Below are positions 38,498 through 45,739 of a stretch of DNA of 64,000 nt, piece by piece (position 1 is the first letter of the stretch; each line of letters begins with the position of its first letter). The notes under the pieces are model-generated. The model saw only the letters and a program-made list of their open reading frames with translations. It was not told the origin of the DNA and ran no database searches. The stretch is from positions 1,054,001-1,118,000 of the forward strand of contig NZ_CP026101.1 of the NCBI RefSeq assembly GCF_002902945.1. Direction: 5' to 3'. Origin of the DNA: Paraburkholderia caribensis. Lineage in GTDB: Bacteria; Pseudomonadota; Gammaproteobacteria; Burkholderiales; Burkholderiaceae. The translations under genes were made by a program, and so were the position numbers.

Positions 38498-39199
38498 ATG
38501 CCCAGCAGTATTCTCGTTATCGAAGATGAACCCGCTATTTCCGAGCTGATCTCGGTCAACTTGCAACACGCGGGCCATTGTCCGATTCGTGCGTACAACG
38601 CCGAACAGGCGCAGAACCTGATCAGCGATGTGCTTCCCGATCTCGTGCTGCTCGACTGGATGCTGCCGGGCAAATCGGGCATCGCGTTCGCACGCGACCT
38701 GCGCAACAACGAGCGCACCAAGCACATTCCCATCATCATGCTGACGGCGCGCGGCGACGAGCAGGACAAGGTGCTCGGCCTCGAAATCGGCGCCGACGAC
38801 TACGTGACGAAGCCGTTTTCGCCGAAAGAACTGATGGCGCGCATCAAGGCGGTGCTGCGCCGCCGCGCGCCGCAGCTGACGGAAGACGTCGTCGCGATCA
38901 ACGGGCTGAAGCTCGACCCGGCCACGCATCGCGTCGCGGCTCACGCGGAAGGCAACGAGATCAAGCTCGATCTGGGTCCGACGGAGTTCCGCCTGCTGCA
39001 CTTCTTCATGACGCACCCGGAGCGTGTCCACAGCCGCACGCAACTGCTCGATCAGGTGTGGGGCGACCATGTGTTCGTCGAAGAGCGCACGGTCGACGTG
39101 CACATCAAGCGTCTGCGCGCCGCGCTTAAACCCGCCGGCTGCGATGCGATGATCGAGACGGTGCGCGGCAGCGGCTATCGGCTGGCCAAAAGCGCATAA
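38498..39199 (+). CDS. phoB: phosphate regulon response regulator PhoB
   Basis: PhoB activates phosphate-starvation genes by binding Pho boxes. The receiver domain has Asp53 (DLVLLDWMLPG), the acidic pair ED near residue 9-10, MLTARG and KPFSPKEL. The OmpR-type winged helix follows (GPTEFRLLHFFMTHPERVHSRTQLLDQVWG, VDVHIKRLR, ETVRGSGYRL). 233 residues. It lies after phoU and before phoR. Confidence 0.97.
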   Translation: MPSSILVIEDEPAISELISVNLQHAGHCPIRAYNAEQAQNLISDVLPDLVLLDWMLPGKSGIAFARDLRNNERTKHIPIIMLTARGDEQDKVLGLEIGADDYVTKPFSPKELMARIKAVLRRRAPQLTEDVVAINGLKLDPATHRVAAHAEGNEIKLDLGPTEFRLLHFFMTHPERVHSRTQLLDQVWGDHVFVEERTVDVHIKRLRAALKPAGCDAMIETVRGSGYRLAKSA

Positions 39200-39221
39200 G
39201 GTAAACTGATCGAAAAACGCG

Positions 39222-39254
39222 AAGCGCGCTGCGGCATCTCAACGCAGCGCGCTT
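39222..39254 (+). promoter_or_regulatory. stem-loop between phoB and phoR
   Basis: AAGCGCGCTGCG pairs perfectly (12 bp) with CGCAGCGCGCTT around a nine-base loop, then TTGTTGTCT. The weak T-tract suggests partial termination, which would keep PhoR lower than PhoB; this is inference. Confidence 0.55.
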
Positions 39255-39301
39255 TGTTGTCTCTGTAGTCTTCAGATTTGTCTTCAAGGTTGCAGGAACA
39301 C

Positions 39302-40615
39302 ATGAACATCATCTGGGCGCGGTCCCTGGTATCGCTTGTGCTCCTCGCTGTGCTATGCGCGGCAGTCGGTGTGTTCGTCAGCACCAAGGCGGCGTTGACG
39401 CTTGCCGTGCTCGCGTTGCTCGCGCAAGGCATTTTCAGCACGTTTCACAAGCAGCGGCTGTGGCGTCTGCTCGACGCGCCGGTGTATGGCGAGGTGCCGA
39501 GCGCGCCGGGCATCTGGGGCGAAATCTACTACCGGCTGCACAAGCTCGCGAAGCGCTGGCACGCGCAGGTGCGCCAGGTCGAGCAGCAGCACTCGCGTTT
39601 CATTCAGGCGATCCAGGCGTCGCCGAACGGTGTTGCTATGCTCGACGATCATGATCAGATCGAGTGGTGCAACGCGATCTCCGAAGAGCACTTCGGCCTC
39701 GATGCGAAACGCGATCTGCGCCAGCACATCACGCATCTCGTGCGTCATCCCGACTTCGTCCGCTACCTGAATTCGCATCATTACGAAGAGATGCTGATCA
39801 TGCGCGGGATGGGCGACAAGCGGCAGAACGTGATTTCCGTGCAGGTGTTTCCTTATGGCGAGAACCGCAAGCTGGTGCTGTCGCAAGACATTACCGAGCT
39901 TGAACGCACGGACGCGATGCGCCGCGACTTTGTCGCGAATGTATCGCACGAGCTGAAGACGCCGTTGACGGTTTTGTCCGGCTTTCTCGAAACGATGCGC
40001 GAGTTGCCGCTCGACGAGAGCGAGCGCGTGCGTTATCTCGATCTGATGATGCAGCAGGCGCAGCGGATGCAGCATATCGTCAGTGATCTGCTCGTGCTCG
40101 CGACGCTCGAAGGCGACAACAAGCCGCCTAGCAATCAGATGGTCGATATGCGCGCGGTGTTGCGACATTTGCAGGACGATGCGCAGAGTCTTTCTGGCGA
40201 ACGTCATCGCATTTCGTTCGATGCTGATGAGGCGCTGACTGTGACGGGCGTCGAGTCTGAAATCCTCAGCGCGTTTGGCAATCTCGTGACGAATGCGATT
40301 CGTTATACGCCTGACGGCGGGTCGATTGGGGTGAGTTGGCATGCGCAAGGCGGGCAGGCGGTTTTCTCCGTTACCGATAGCGGGCTCGGGATTCCTGCTG
40401 CGGATATTCCGCGATTGACTGAGCGGTTTTATCGGGTTGATCGGAGTAGATCCCGGGATACGGGTGGCACCGGGCTTGGGCTGGCTATCGTCAAGCATGT
40501 GCTGCAGCGGCATGATGCGCAGCTTGAGGTTAAGAGTGAGGAAGGGCGGGGGAGTGTCTTTACTGTGCGGTTTCCTGTTGCGCGGACCGCGCGGTTGCAG
40601 TCGAATGCGGCGTAA
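39302..40615 (+). CDS. phoR: phosphate regulon sensor kinase PhoR
   Basis: PhoR phosphorylates PhoB when phosphate is scarce. The 437-residue protein starts with two membrane segments (IIWARSLVSLVLLAVLCAAVGVFV and ALTLAVLALLAQGIFSTF), then a PAS domain (FIQAIQASPNGVAMLDDHDQIEWCN), the HisKA domain with His216 in FVANVSHELKTPLTVLSGF, and a HATPase with N-box FGNLVTNAIRYTP and G-box DTGGTGLGLAIVKH. It ends 20 bp before the palindromic element. Confidence 0.96.
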   Translation: MNIIWARSLVSLVLLAVLCAAVGVFVSTKAALTLAVLALLAQGIFSTFHKQRLWRLLDAPVYGEVPSAPGIWGEIYYRLHKLAKRWHAQVRQVEQQHSRFIQAIQASPNGVAMLDDHDQIEWCNAISEEHFGLDAKRDLRQHITHLVRHPDFVRYLNSHHYEEMLIMRGMGDKRQNVISVQVFPYGENRKLVLSQDITELERTDAMRRDFVANVSHELKTPLTVLSGFLETMRELPLDESERVRYLDLMMQQAQRMQHIVSDLLVLATLEGDNKPPSNQMVDMRAVLRHLQDDAQSLSGERHRISFDADEALTVTGVESEILSAFGNLVTNAIRYTPDGGSIGVSWHAQGGQAVFSVTDSGLGIPAADIPRLTERFYRVDRSRSRDTGGTGLGLAIVKHVLQRHDAQLEVKSEEGRGSVFTVRFPVARTARLQSNAA

Positions 40616-40700
40616 GGGTTTGGTTTTTTTGTGTTGTCTGCGACGCTGTTTGGTTTTTTTGGATTTTCGCTGGCATCCGCGTTTTGCCTTCGTGCTTCAC

Positions 40701-40783
40701 GCGTCGCCCCTGTGCGGGGCGGCACCTACTTTTCTTTGCCGCCGCAAAGAAAAGTAGGCAAAAGAAAGCGGCTCACACCGCCA
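40701..40783 (+). repeat. 83-bp outer arm, left, element A
   Basis: The arm is perfectly complementary to 41209-41291 and identical to 49718-49800. It holds two internal hairpins: CGCCCC/GGGGCG (40705-40721) and CTACTTTTCTTTGC/GCAAAGAAAAGTAG (40727-40758). Confidence 0.9.
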
Positions 40784-40925
40784 GCGCTTGACGTTTGTCC
40801 ACGGGCCCCCAACGTCCCGACACTTCACACGGCAACGCCCTGCACGTGTGCGTTGCCAGCGCGCTGAATCAAGGCCTCACCCACTTCAAGCACCCATGCA
40901 TGAGCCAGCGGCAGCGAATGACATG

Positions 40926-41064
40926 CGCCGCCCAGGTGGCAAACTGTGTGTCGGCTTTCGCGCCACACGCGCACCACTCCGAACCGATAGCGCGCGCCCC
41001 ACCCGGTAAGAGCGCCGCCCTATACGACGCGACAACCTACACACAGTTTGCCACCTGGGCGGCG
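40926..41064. repeat. inner inverted repeats and core of element A
   Basis: Perfect 25-bp inverted repeats at 40926-40950 and 41040-41064 (core motif CCCAGGTGGCAAACTGTGTG) enclose an 89-bp spacer. The spacer is recognisably the reverse complement of the spacer in element B, best over 40998-41038, although the flanks outside the inner repeats are in the same orientation in both elements. Confidence 0.85.
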
Positions 41065-41208
41065 GTGGACTGTCTGGCACGGTGAACTCCGACGCGGGGG
41101 CATGAAGCGGGTGAGGCGCACCGCAAGAGCGTTGGCAGCGAACGTGGGTCACGTGGTTGTCGTGTGAAGCGTAAGAACCTGTGGGGGCCCTCAGGCAAGA
41201 AGAAATGT

Positions 41209-41291
41209 TGGCGGTGTGAGCCGCTTTCTTTTGCCTACTTTTCTTTGCGGCGGCAAAGAAAAGTAGGTGCCGCCCCGCACAGGGGCGACGC
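41209..41291 (-). repeat. 83-bp outer arm, right, element A
   Basis: Exact reverse complement of 40701-40783, including the two internal hairpins; identical to 50230-50312 in element B. Confidence 0.9.
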
Positions 41292-41375
41292 CTGAAGCAC
41301 GAAGGCATAACGCGGATGCCAGCGAAAATCCAAAAAAAACCGAACAGCGTCGCAGACAAAAAACCGTGCCCAACA

Positions 41376-41415
41376 ACAAAAAAGCCCGGCTCACTGTCAC
41401 CAGCAAACCGGGCTT
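41376..41415 (-). terminator. terminator of the adhesin gene
   Basis: On the minus strand AAGCCCGG pairs with CCGGGCTT around an 18-base loop and is followed by TTTTGTTGTTG. It lies 57 bp after the adhesin stop and just outside element A. Confidence 0.75.
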
Positions 41416-41471
41416 CGTACTACCGGAACATCAGCGCCTGGAACCCCCAGCGCTCATCCGACGCATTCGGA

Positions 41472-44400
41472 TCAGAACTCATACCCAACCTGAGCGCGAA
41501 CACCCGCATCGCCCGTCGACGTCACCGACACTGCACCATTGACCAGCCACTTGCTGTTCCGCGAGCGGTAGGTCGCGCCGACACCCAGCGCCGCTCCGCT
41601 CTTGTACGAGCCGGCACCTGCAGCGACAACCGTGTTGCCCGGCTGCGAAGGCGTCATGTTCGGCATGGCCATTGCGGCGGCCACACCGGCGTACGAGTTT
41701 TTCGCGACCTGGTTGACGGTGTTCTGCATCGAGTTGAAACGCTGGTCGGTGTAGTCCTTCGCGCTCACGCCAGCCGGCAGATTACCCACCGCGCCCGCGA
41801 CCGTCTCGTTCAACTGGTCGACATTGACGGCATCCGTGCCCTGCGTGCCGGCGGCGACATTGGTGATCTGACGCTCCTTGCCTTTCGATCCGATCGACAC
41901 CGTATTCTCCCGATCCGCGACCGAGTCCGCACCCAGCGCGACCGAGTTATCCGCCGACGCTTGCGCGTTCGAACCCATCGCCGTCGCATGATGACCCGTT
42001 GCCTTGGCCGCTTGCGCGCTGCCGTCGCCATTCGTGGCGAACGCCGGGCTGCCCGAGGCTGCGTTCATCGCGATGTTCGTCACGTTGGCGAGTGCCGAGT
42101 TCATCTGCGCAACGTTCACGGCGTCTGTGTCGACCGTACCCGCTGCCACGTTGTGGATCGTCGTGCCGCCCGCCACGCCGTTGCCCATCGTCACGCTGCT
42201 GTAGCTGACGGAGCCGTCTGCGTTGTTGTCGTAGGTGACGGCCGCTTTCGACGTGCCGTTCGTGCCGACGAGACCCGTTGCCTTCAGTTGTGCGACGTTG
42301 ACGGCATCCGTGTCGGCCGTACCCGCCGCCACGTTCGTGATCTGCCGTTCGGCGCCTGCGGAGCCCACCGAAACCGAGCTCGCGCGGTTCGCAACCGAGT
42401 TCGAGCCGAGCGCGACCGAGTTGGCGGCCGTTGCCACGGCAGCGCCGCCGATCGCCACCGATTCGCTACCCGTCGCCTGCGAGTCCGCCAGCATCGAGTT
42501 CGTGTGGAAGTACTTGATCCCCAAGCCGCCGCCGGTGATGTCGCTCAAAGCGGTGTTGATGCTGCTGATGTCCGACGCGTTCTGCGTCGTGCGGGCGTCG
42601 ATATTGGTGATCGCGCCAGCGATGCTGTTCATCGTCGTGCCGCCGATCACGTAGCTCGGTGCTGAGATCGAGCCATCGCTATTGACGGTCGAGCCGCCGC
42701 CGATCGCGCTCGCCGTCGAGTTCGCCAGGCTGTAAAGCTGCGAGCCGTTGACGGCATCGGCGCTCGATGCGCTCACGTCGCCAGCAAGTACGCCCGTCAG
42801 CTTGCGCGCGCCCGCCGTGCCGGTGAAGTCGACCGTCGTGCCGTCGGTTGCTTTGGCGACGGTGATGTTGCGGGTGGACGCGTCCTGTTCGACGAGTCCA
42901 AGTCCGCCGTTGTTGATCGACGTCGTCAGGTTGGTGACATCGTTCGCCAGTTGCGTGGTGCGTGCGTCGATGTTGGTGACTGCGCCGCCAATGCTGTTGA
43001 CCGTTTTGCCGCCGATCACGTAGCTCGGTGCCGAGATCGAGCCGTCGCTGTTGACCGTCGAGCCGCCGCCGATCGCGCTGGCCGTTGAATTCGCGACGTT
43101 GTACAGCTGCGAGCCGTTGACAACATCGACGCTCGACGCGTTCACGTTGCCAGCGAGCACGCCCGTCAGCTTGCGCGCGCCGGCGGTGCCGGAGAAATCG
43201 ACGATCGTGCCGTCGGTGGCCTTCGCGACCGTGATGTTGCGCGTCGTGTCGTCCTGTTGGACGAGGCCGAGTTCGCCGCTGTTGATCGCCGTGGTCAGGT
43301 TCGTGATATCGCTCGACATTTGCGCCGTGCGGGCGTCGAGATTGGTGACGTCGCCTGCGATTTGCGTGGTGCGCGCATCAATGGTGGTGATGTCGTTCGA
43401 GTTCTGCGTGGTGCGCGTATCAATGTTCGTGATCGCGCCGGCGATGCTGTTCATCGTCGTGCCGCCGATCACGTAGCTGGGTGCGGAGATCGAGCCGTCG
43501 CTGTTGACCGTCGAGCCGCCGCCGATCGCGCTCGCCGTCGACTTCGCGACGTTGTACAGCTGCGAGCCGTTGACGGCATCGACGCTCGACGCGTTCACGT
43601 TGCCAGCGAGCACGCCCGTCAGCTTGCGCGCGCCGGTGGTGCCGGAGAAATCGACGATCGTGCCGTCTGTGGCCTTCGCGACCGTGATGTTGCGGGTCGT
43701 ATCGTCCTGTTGGACGAGGCCGAGTTCGCCGTTGCTGATCGCCGTGGTCAGGTTGGTGATATCACTCGAATTTTGCGTAGTGCGCGCGTCGATATTGGTG
43801 ATACTGCTCGCGTTCTGCGTGGTGCGTGCGTCGATGTTGCTGATCGCGCCAGCCACGTTGTTGATGGTGCTTCCACCTACCACATACGTCGGATTCGTGA
43901 TCGCACCGGTTGTCGAGTTGTAGGTCGAGCCGCCGCCCAGCGCTGCTGCTGTCGCCGCGCCCTGTGCGTTGACCTTCGCAGCTTCAGACTGCAACTGGCT
44001 CACGTTCACCGCGTCCGTCGCTGCGGAACCGGCCGCCACGTTTGTGACGCGCCGTTCCTTGCCCGCCGAACCGACCGACACTTCGCCGTTGGCCGCCGAC
44101 GCCGTGCCTGACAGCGTGCCCGAGCCGGGGTTGTATCCGGCCGCGCCCAGATTCGCGGTCGTGGTCGAAGTGTTGCCCAATGCTACAGAATTATTGGCCG
44201 AAGCATTCGCCATACCGCCAATTGCCACGCTTCCAGCGCCGCTCGTCGTTGCCTGGCTGCCAAGCGCCATGGCACGCGAGTTGCCCGTCACGGACGCGAG
44301 GGAACCCATTGCGAGTGACTCGTTTGCATTGCTGCCGCCTGGGCCGATTGCCGACGCACCGTTCCCAATTACAACCGCGTTCAGCGCATTGCTGACCGAT

Positions 44401-45398
44401 GCAGAGTTGCCGATTGCAACAGCACCCTGGGATGCTGCGTTCGTAGACGAGCCCACAGCGACACTGGAGGTTCCTGTGGCCGTCGAGGTTGTGCCTAGCG
44501 CAAGCGCGTTGTTTGATACGACGACGGAATTCAGGCCCAGTGCGATACCGTTGCCTCCCGTTGCCGTTGAACCCGAGCCCATCGCAATTGTGTTGCTTCC
44601 CGATGCATAAGCGTTCGGGCCGATCGCGACCGAGTTGAAGCCAGTTGCTGATGAGTCCGCCTGCGTCGAGTTCACATGGAAGTATTTGATGCCGCCACCG
44701 TTAATGACGTTCGACAGGTTGCTGCTGATATTGTTGACCTTCGCGTCTTCCGACATCAACTGGCTTACGTTCACCGCGTCGGTCGGATTCAGACCCGCCG
44801 CCACGTTCGTGATGCGACGCTCTGCACCCGCCTTGCCAATGGACACTTCGCCCGCTGCCGTTGCTGCCGAGATCGCCGTGCCGTCGACGGGCGCAAAGCC
44901 AGCCGTGCCGAGCGTGGTCGAGTTCGCCACCGAGTTCGAACCCAGCGCGACCGAATTGGCCGTCGCGGCCGTCGCGCCAGCGCCTACCGCCGTCGCCATC
45001 GAGCCTGCGTAGCTCGCGCCGCCCACGGCCACGCCGCCATCCGTTGCATTGGCCGAGTCACCGACGGCGACCGTGCCGTCAGCGTTCGGCGTCGCGCCGG
45101 AGAGGTTGTTTGCCGAAGCGTTCTGGCCAATCGCCACAGCCGCCTTACCACCTGCTGCATTCGTCGTTTTGGCGCCGTTGCCGTACGCGATGTCAGTCGC
45201 GAGTCCGCTGGCCGTCGAGCCACCGTCCAGCGCGCCTGCGTGCGCTGCACCCGCCACGCCGCCGAGCGTCAGCAGCACCGCGCAGCTCAGCGCACGCGCG
45301 CCGCTGCGGGCCGATTTGCCCTTGGCTCGGGCGGTTTCGGCCGCGGCGATGAACGTAGCCGTCTTTGCGCACCACACATTTCGGTAGGTCTTATTCAT
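41472..45398 (-). CDS. trimeric autotransporter adhesin (YadA/Hia-like)
   Basis: This 1308-residue surface adhesin would be exported by its own trimeric beta-barrel. The N-terminus has an extended signal peptide of the ESPR type (MNKTYRNVWCAKTATFIAAAE) with cleavage near AAHAGA. The passenger has YadA-head repeats (AVAIGQNASA, SVALGSNSVA and many SVAIG-type units), neck motifs of the form TDAVNVSQL, and stalk blocks repeating around INGSQLYNVA, GGSTVNSDGSISAPSYVIGG and NIDARTTQN. The last about 75 residues are the YadA anchor, ending ATYRSRNSKWLVNGAVSVTS and the terminal VGYEF. It sits between phoR and ppk1, which I recall as neighbours in related genomes, so it may be an insertion. Confidence 0.93.
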   Translation of the reverse strand: MNKTYRNVWCAKTATFIAAAETARAKGKSARSGARALSCAVLLTLGGVAGAAHAGALDGGSTASGLATDIAYGNGAKTTNAAGGKAAVAIGQNASANNLSGATPNADGTVAVGDSANATDGGVAVGGASYAGSMATAVGAGATAATANSVALGSNSVANSTTLGTAGFAPVDGTAISAATAAGEVSIGKAGAERRITNVAAGLNPTDAVNVSQLMSEDAKVNNISSNLSNVINGGGIKYFHVNSTQADSSATGFNSVAIGPNAYASGSNTIAMGSGSTATGGNGIALGLNSVVVSNNALALGTTSTATGTSSVAVGSSTNAASQGAVAIGNSASVSNALNAVVIGNGASAIGPGGSNANESLAMGSLASVTGNSRAMALGSQATTSGAGSVAIGGMANASANNSVALGNTSTTTANLGAAGYNPGSGTLSGTASAANGEVSVGSAGKERRVTNVAAGSAATDAVNVSQLQSEAAKVNAQGAATAAALGGGSTYNSTTGAITNPTYVVGGSTINNVAGAISNIDARTTQNASSITNIDARTTQNSSDITNLTTAISNGELGLVQQDDTTRNITVAKATDGTIVDFSGTTGARKLTGVLAGNVNASSVDAVNGSQLYNVAKSTASAIGGGSTVNSDGSISAPSYVIGGTTMNSIAGAITNIDTRTTQNSNDITTIDARTTQIAGDVTNLDARTAQMSSDITNLTTAINSGELGLVQQDDTTRNITVAKATDGTIVDFSGTAGARKLTGVLAGNVNASSVDVVNGSQLYNVANSTASAIGGGSTVNSDGSISAPSYVIGGKTVNSIGGAVTNIDARTTQLANDVTNLTTSINNGGLGLVEQDASTRNITVAKATDGTTVDFTGTAGARKLTGVLAGDVSASSADAVNGSQLYSLANSTASAIGGGSTVNSDGSISAPSYVIGGTTMNSIAGAITNIDARTTQNASDISSINTALSDITGGGLGIKYFHTNSMLADSQATGSESVAIGGAAVATAANSVALGSNSVANRASSVSVGSAGAERQITNVAAGTADTDAVNVAQLKATGLVGTNGTSKAAVTYDNNADGSVSYSSVTMGNGVAGGTTIHNVAAGTVDTDAVNVAQMNSALANVTNIAMNAASGSPAFATNGDGSAQAAKATGHHATAMGSNAQASADNSVALGADSVADRENTVSIGSKGKERQITNVAAGTQGTDAVNVDQLNETVAGAVGNLPAGVSAKDYTDQRFNSMQNTVNQVAKNSYAGVAAAMAMPNMTPSQPGNTVVAAGAGSYKSGAALGVGATYRSRNSKWLVNGAVSVTSTGDAGVRAQVGYEF
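42651..43925 (-). repeat. in-gene repeats of the adhesin stalk
   Basis: Three near-identical stalk blocks are encoded, recognisable by the recurring GTAGCT at 42651, 43020 and 43473 (spacing 369 and 453 bp, both multiples of three). A fourth partial block reaches about 43925. Spacing that preserves frame allows length variation by recombination without destroying the protein. Confidence 0.8.
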
Positions 45399-45412
45399 GG
45401 AAAACTCGTCAG

Positions 45413-45587
45413 CAAATAAATTTAGGATAACGATCTATCGTTTCGAGATTTGCGAACAAAGCGATGCCGCACATGCGTGCATGGATCTGCTGCTATCTCG
45501 ATAGCCGTCGATGTCGAGTGCTCGTGGGTTTTCGGGGCATTCCGTGAACCAGCGACGAGCTCGTTTCGATGTCTCTAAATTTATTTG
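45413..45587. repeat. segment bounded by 13-bp inverted repeats upstream of the adhesin
   Basis: CAAATAAATTTAG at 45413-45425 and its exact complement CTAAATTTATTTG at 45575-45587 flank a 149-bp segment that ends 15 bp before the adhesin start codon. This resembles an invertible promoter switch. No recombinase gene is in the window and the repeat is AT-rich, so chance is not excluded. Confidence 0.45.
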
Positions 45588-45594
45588 AGATGAG

Positions 45595-45631
45595 CCCGGA
45601 GATTAATGAGACAACTCTTAATCTACTCGGG
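45595..45631. promoter_or_regulatory. inverted repeat, candidate operator
   Basis: CCCG-n1-AGATTAA, an 11-base spacer, TTAATCT-n3-CGGG form an interrupted inverted repeat at 45595-45631. It lies about 200 bp upstream of the adhesin and could be a dimeric regulator site. Confidence 0.3.
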
Positions 45632-45676
45632 AGATTCTGTATTTGTCTGATTTATTGACAGAACGCAGCAGAAGGT

Positions 45677-45718
45677 CCAAAGAAAACACCCCAGCGTCGT
45701 CACCGACATCTGGGGTGT
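45677..45718 (-). terminator. terminator of ppk1
   Basis: On the minus strand ACACCCCAG pairs with CTGGGGTGT around a 15-base loop and is followed by TTTTCTTTGG. It lies 22 bp after the ppk1 stop. Confidence 0.8.
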
Positions 45719-45739
45719 CTGTATTCGGAAGAGGGGAAC

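Larger units (their letters stand above)
40636..41357. repeat. nested palindromic element, copy A
   Basis: A 722-bp element fills the space between convergent phoR and the adhesin gene. The outer arms (40636-40783 and 41209-41357) are inverted copies with only a few differences; their inner 83 bp are identical. Between them, the two halves are diverged inverted copies of each other, and a second perfect 25-bp inverted repeat encloses an 89-bp core. No transposase or credible protein gene is inside. A related copy lies at 49650-50480. The extent is judged from where arm similarity stops. Confidence 0.85.
45399..45739. other. intergenic region between adhesin and ppk1
   Basis: About 340 bp, unusually AT-rich for this window. 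It must contain the adhesin promoter (minus strand) and the ppk1 terminator. It carries a 13-bp inverted repeat pair, a small palindrome AACGAT-CT-ATCGTT (45429-45442) in the adhesin leader, and another inverted repeat at 45595-45631. No additional gene is seen. Confidence 0.6.

Noticed and set aside
42560..43930. Regular repeats considered as a CRISPR array or satellite
   Set aside because: They are in-frame coding repeats of the autotransporter stalk.
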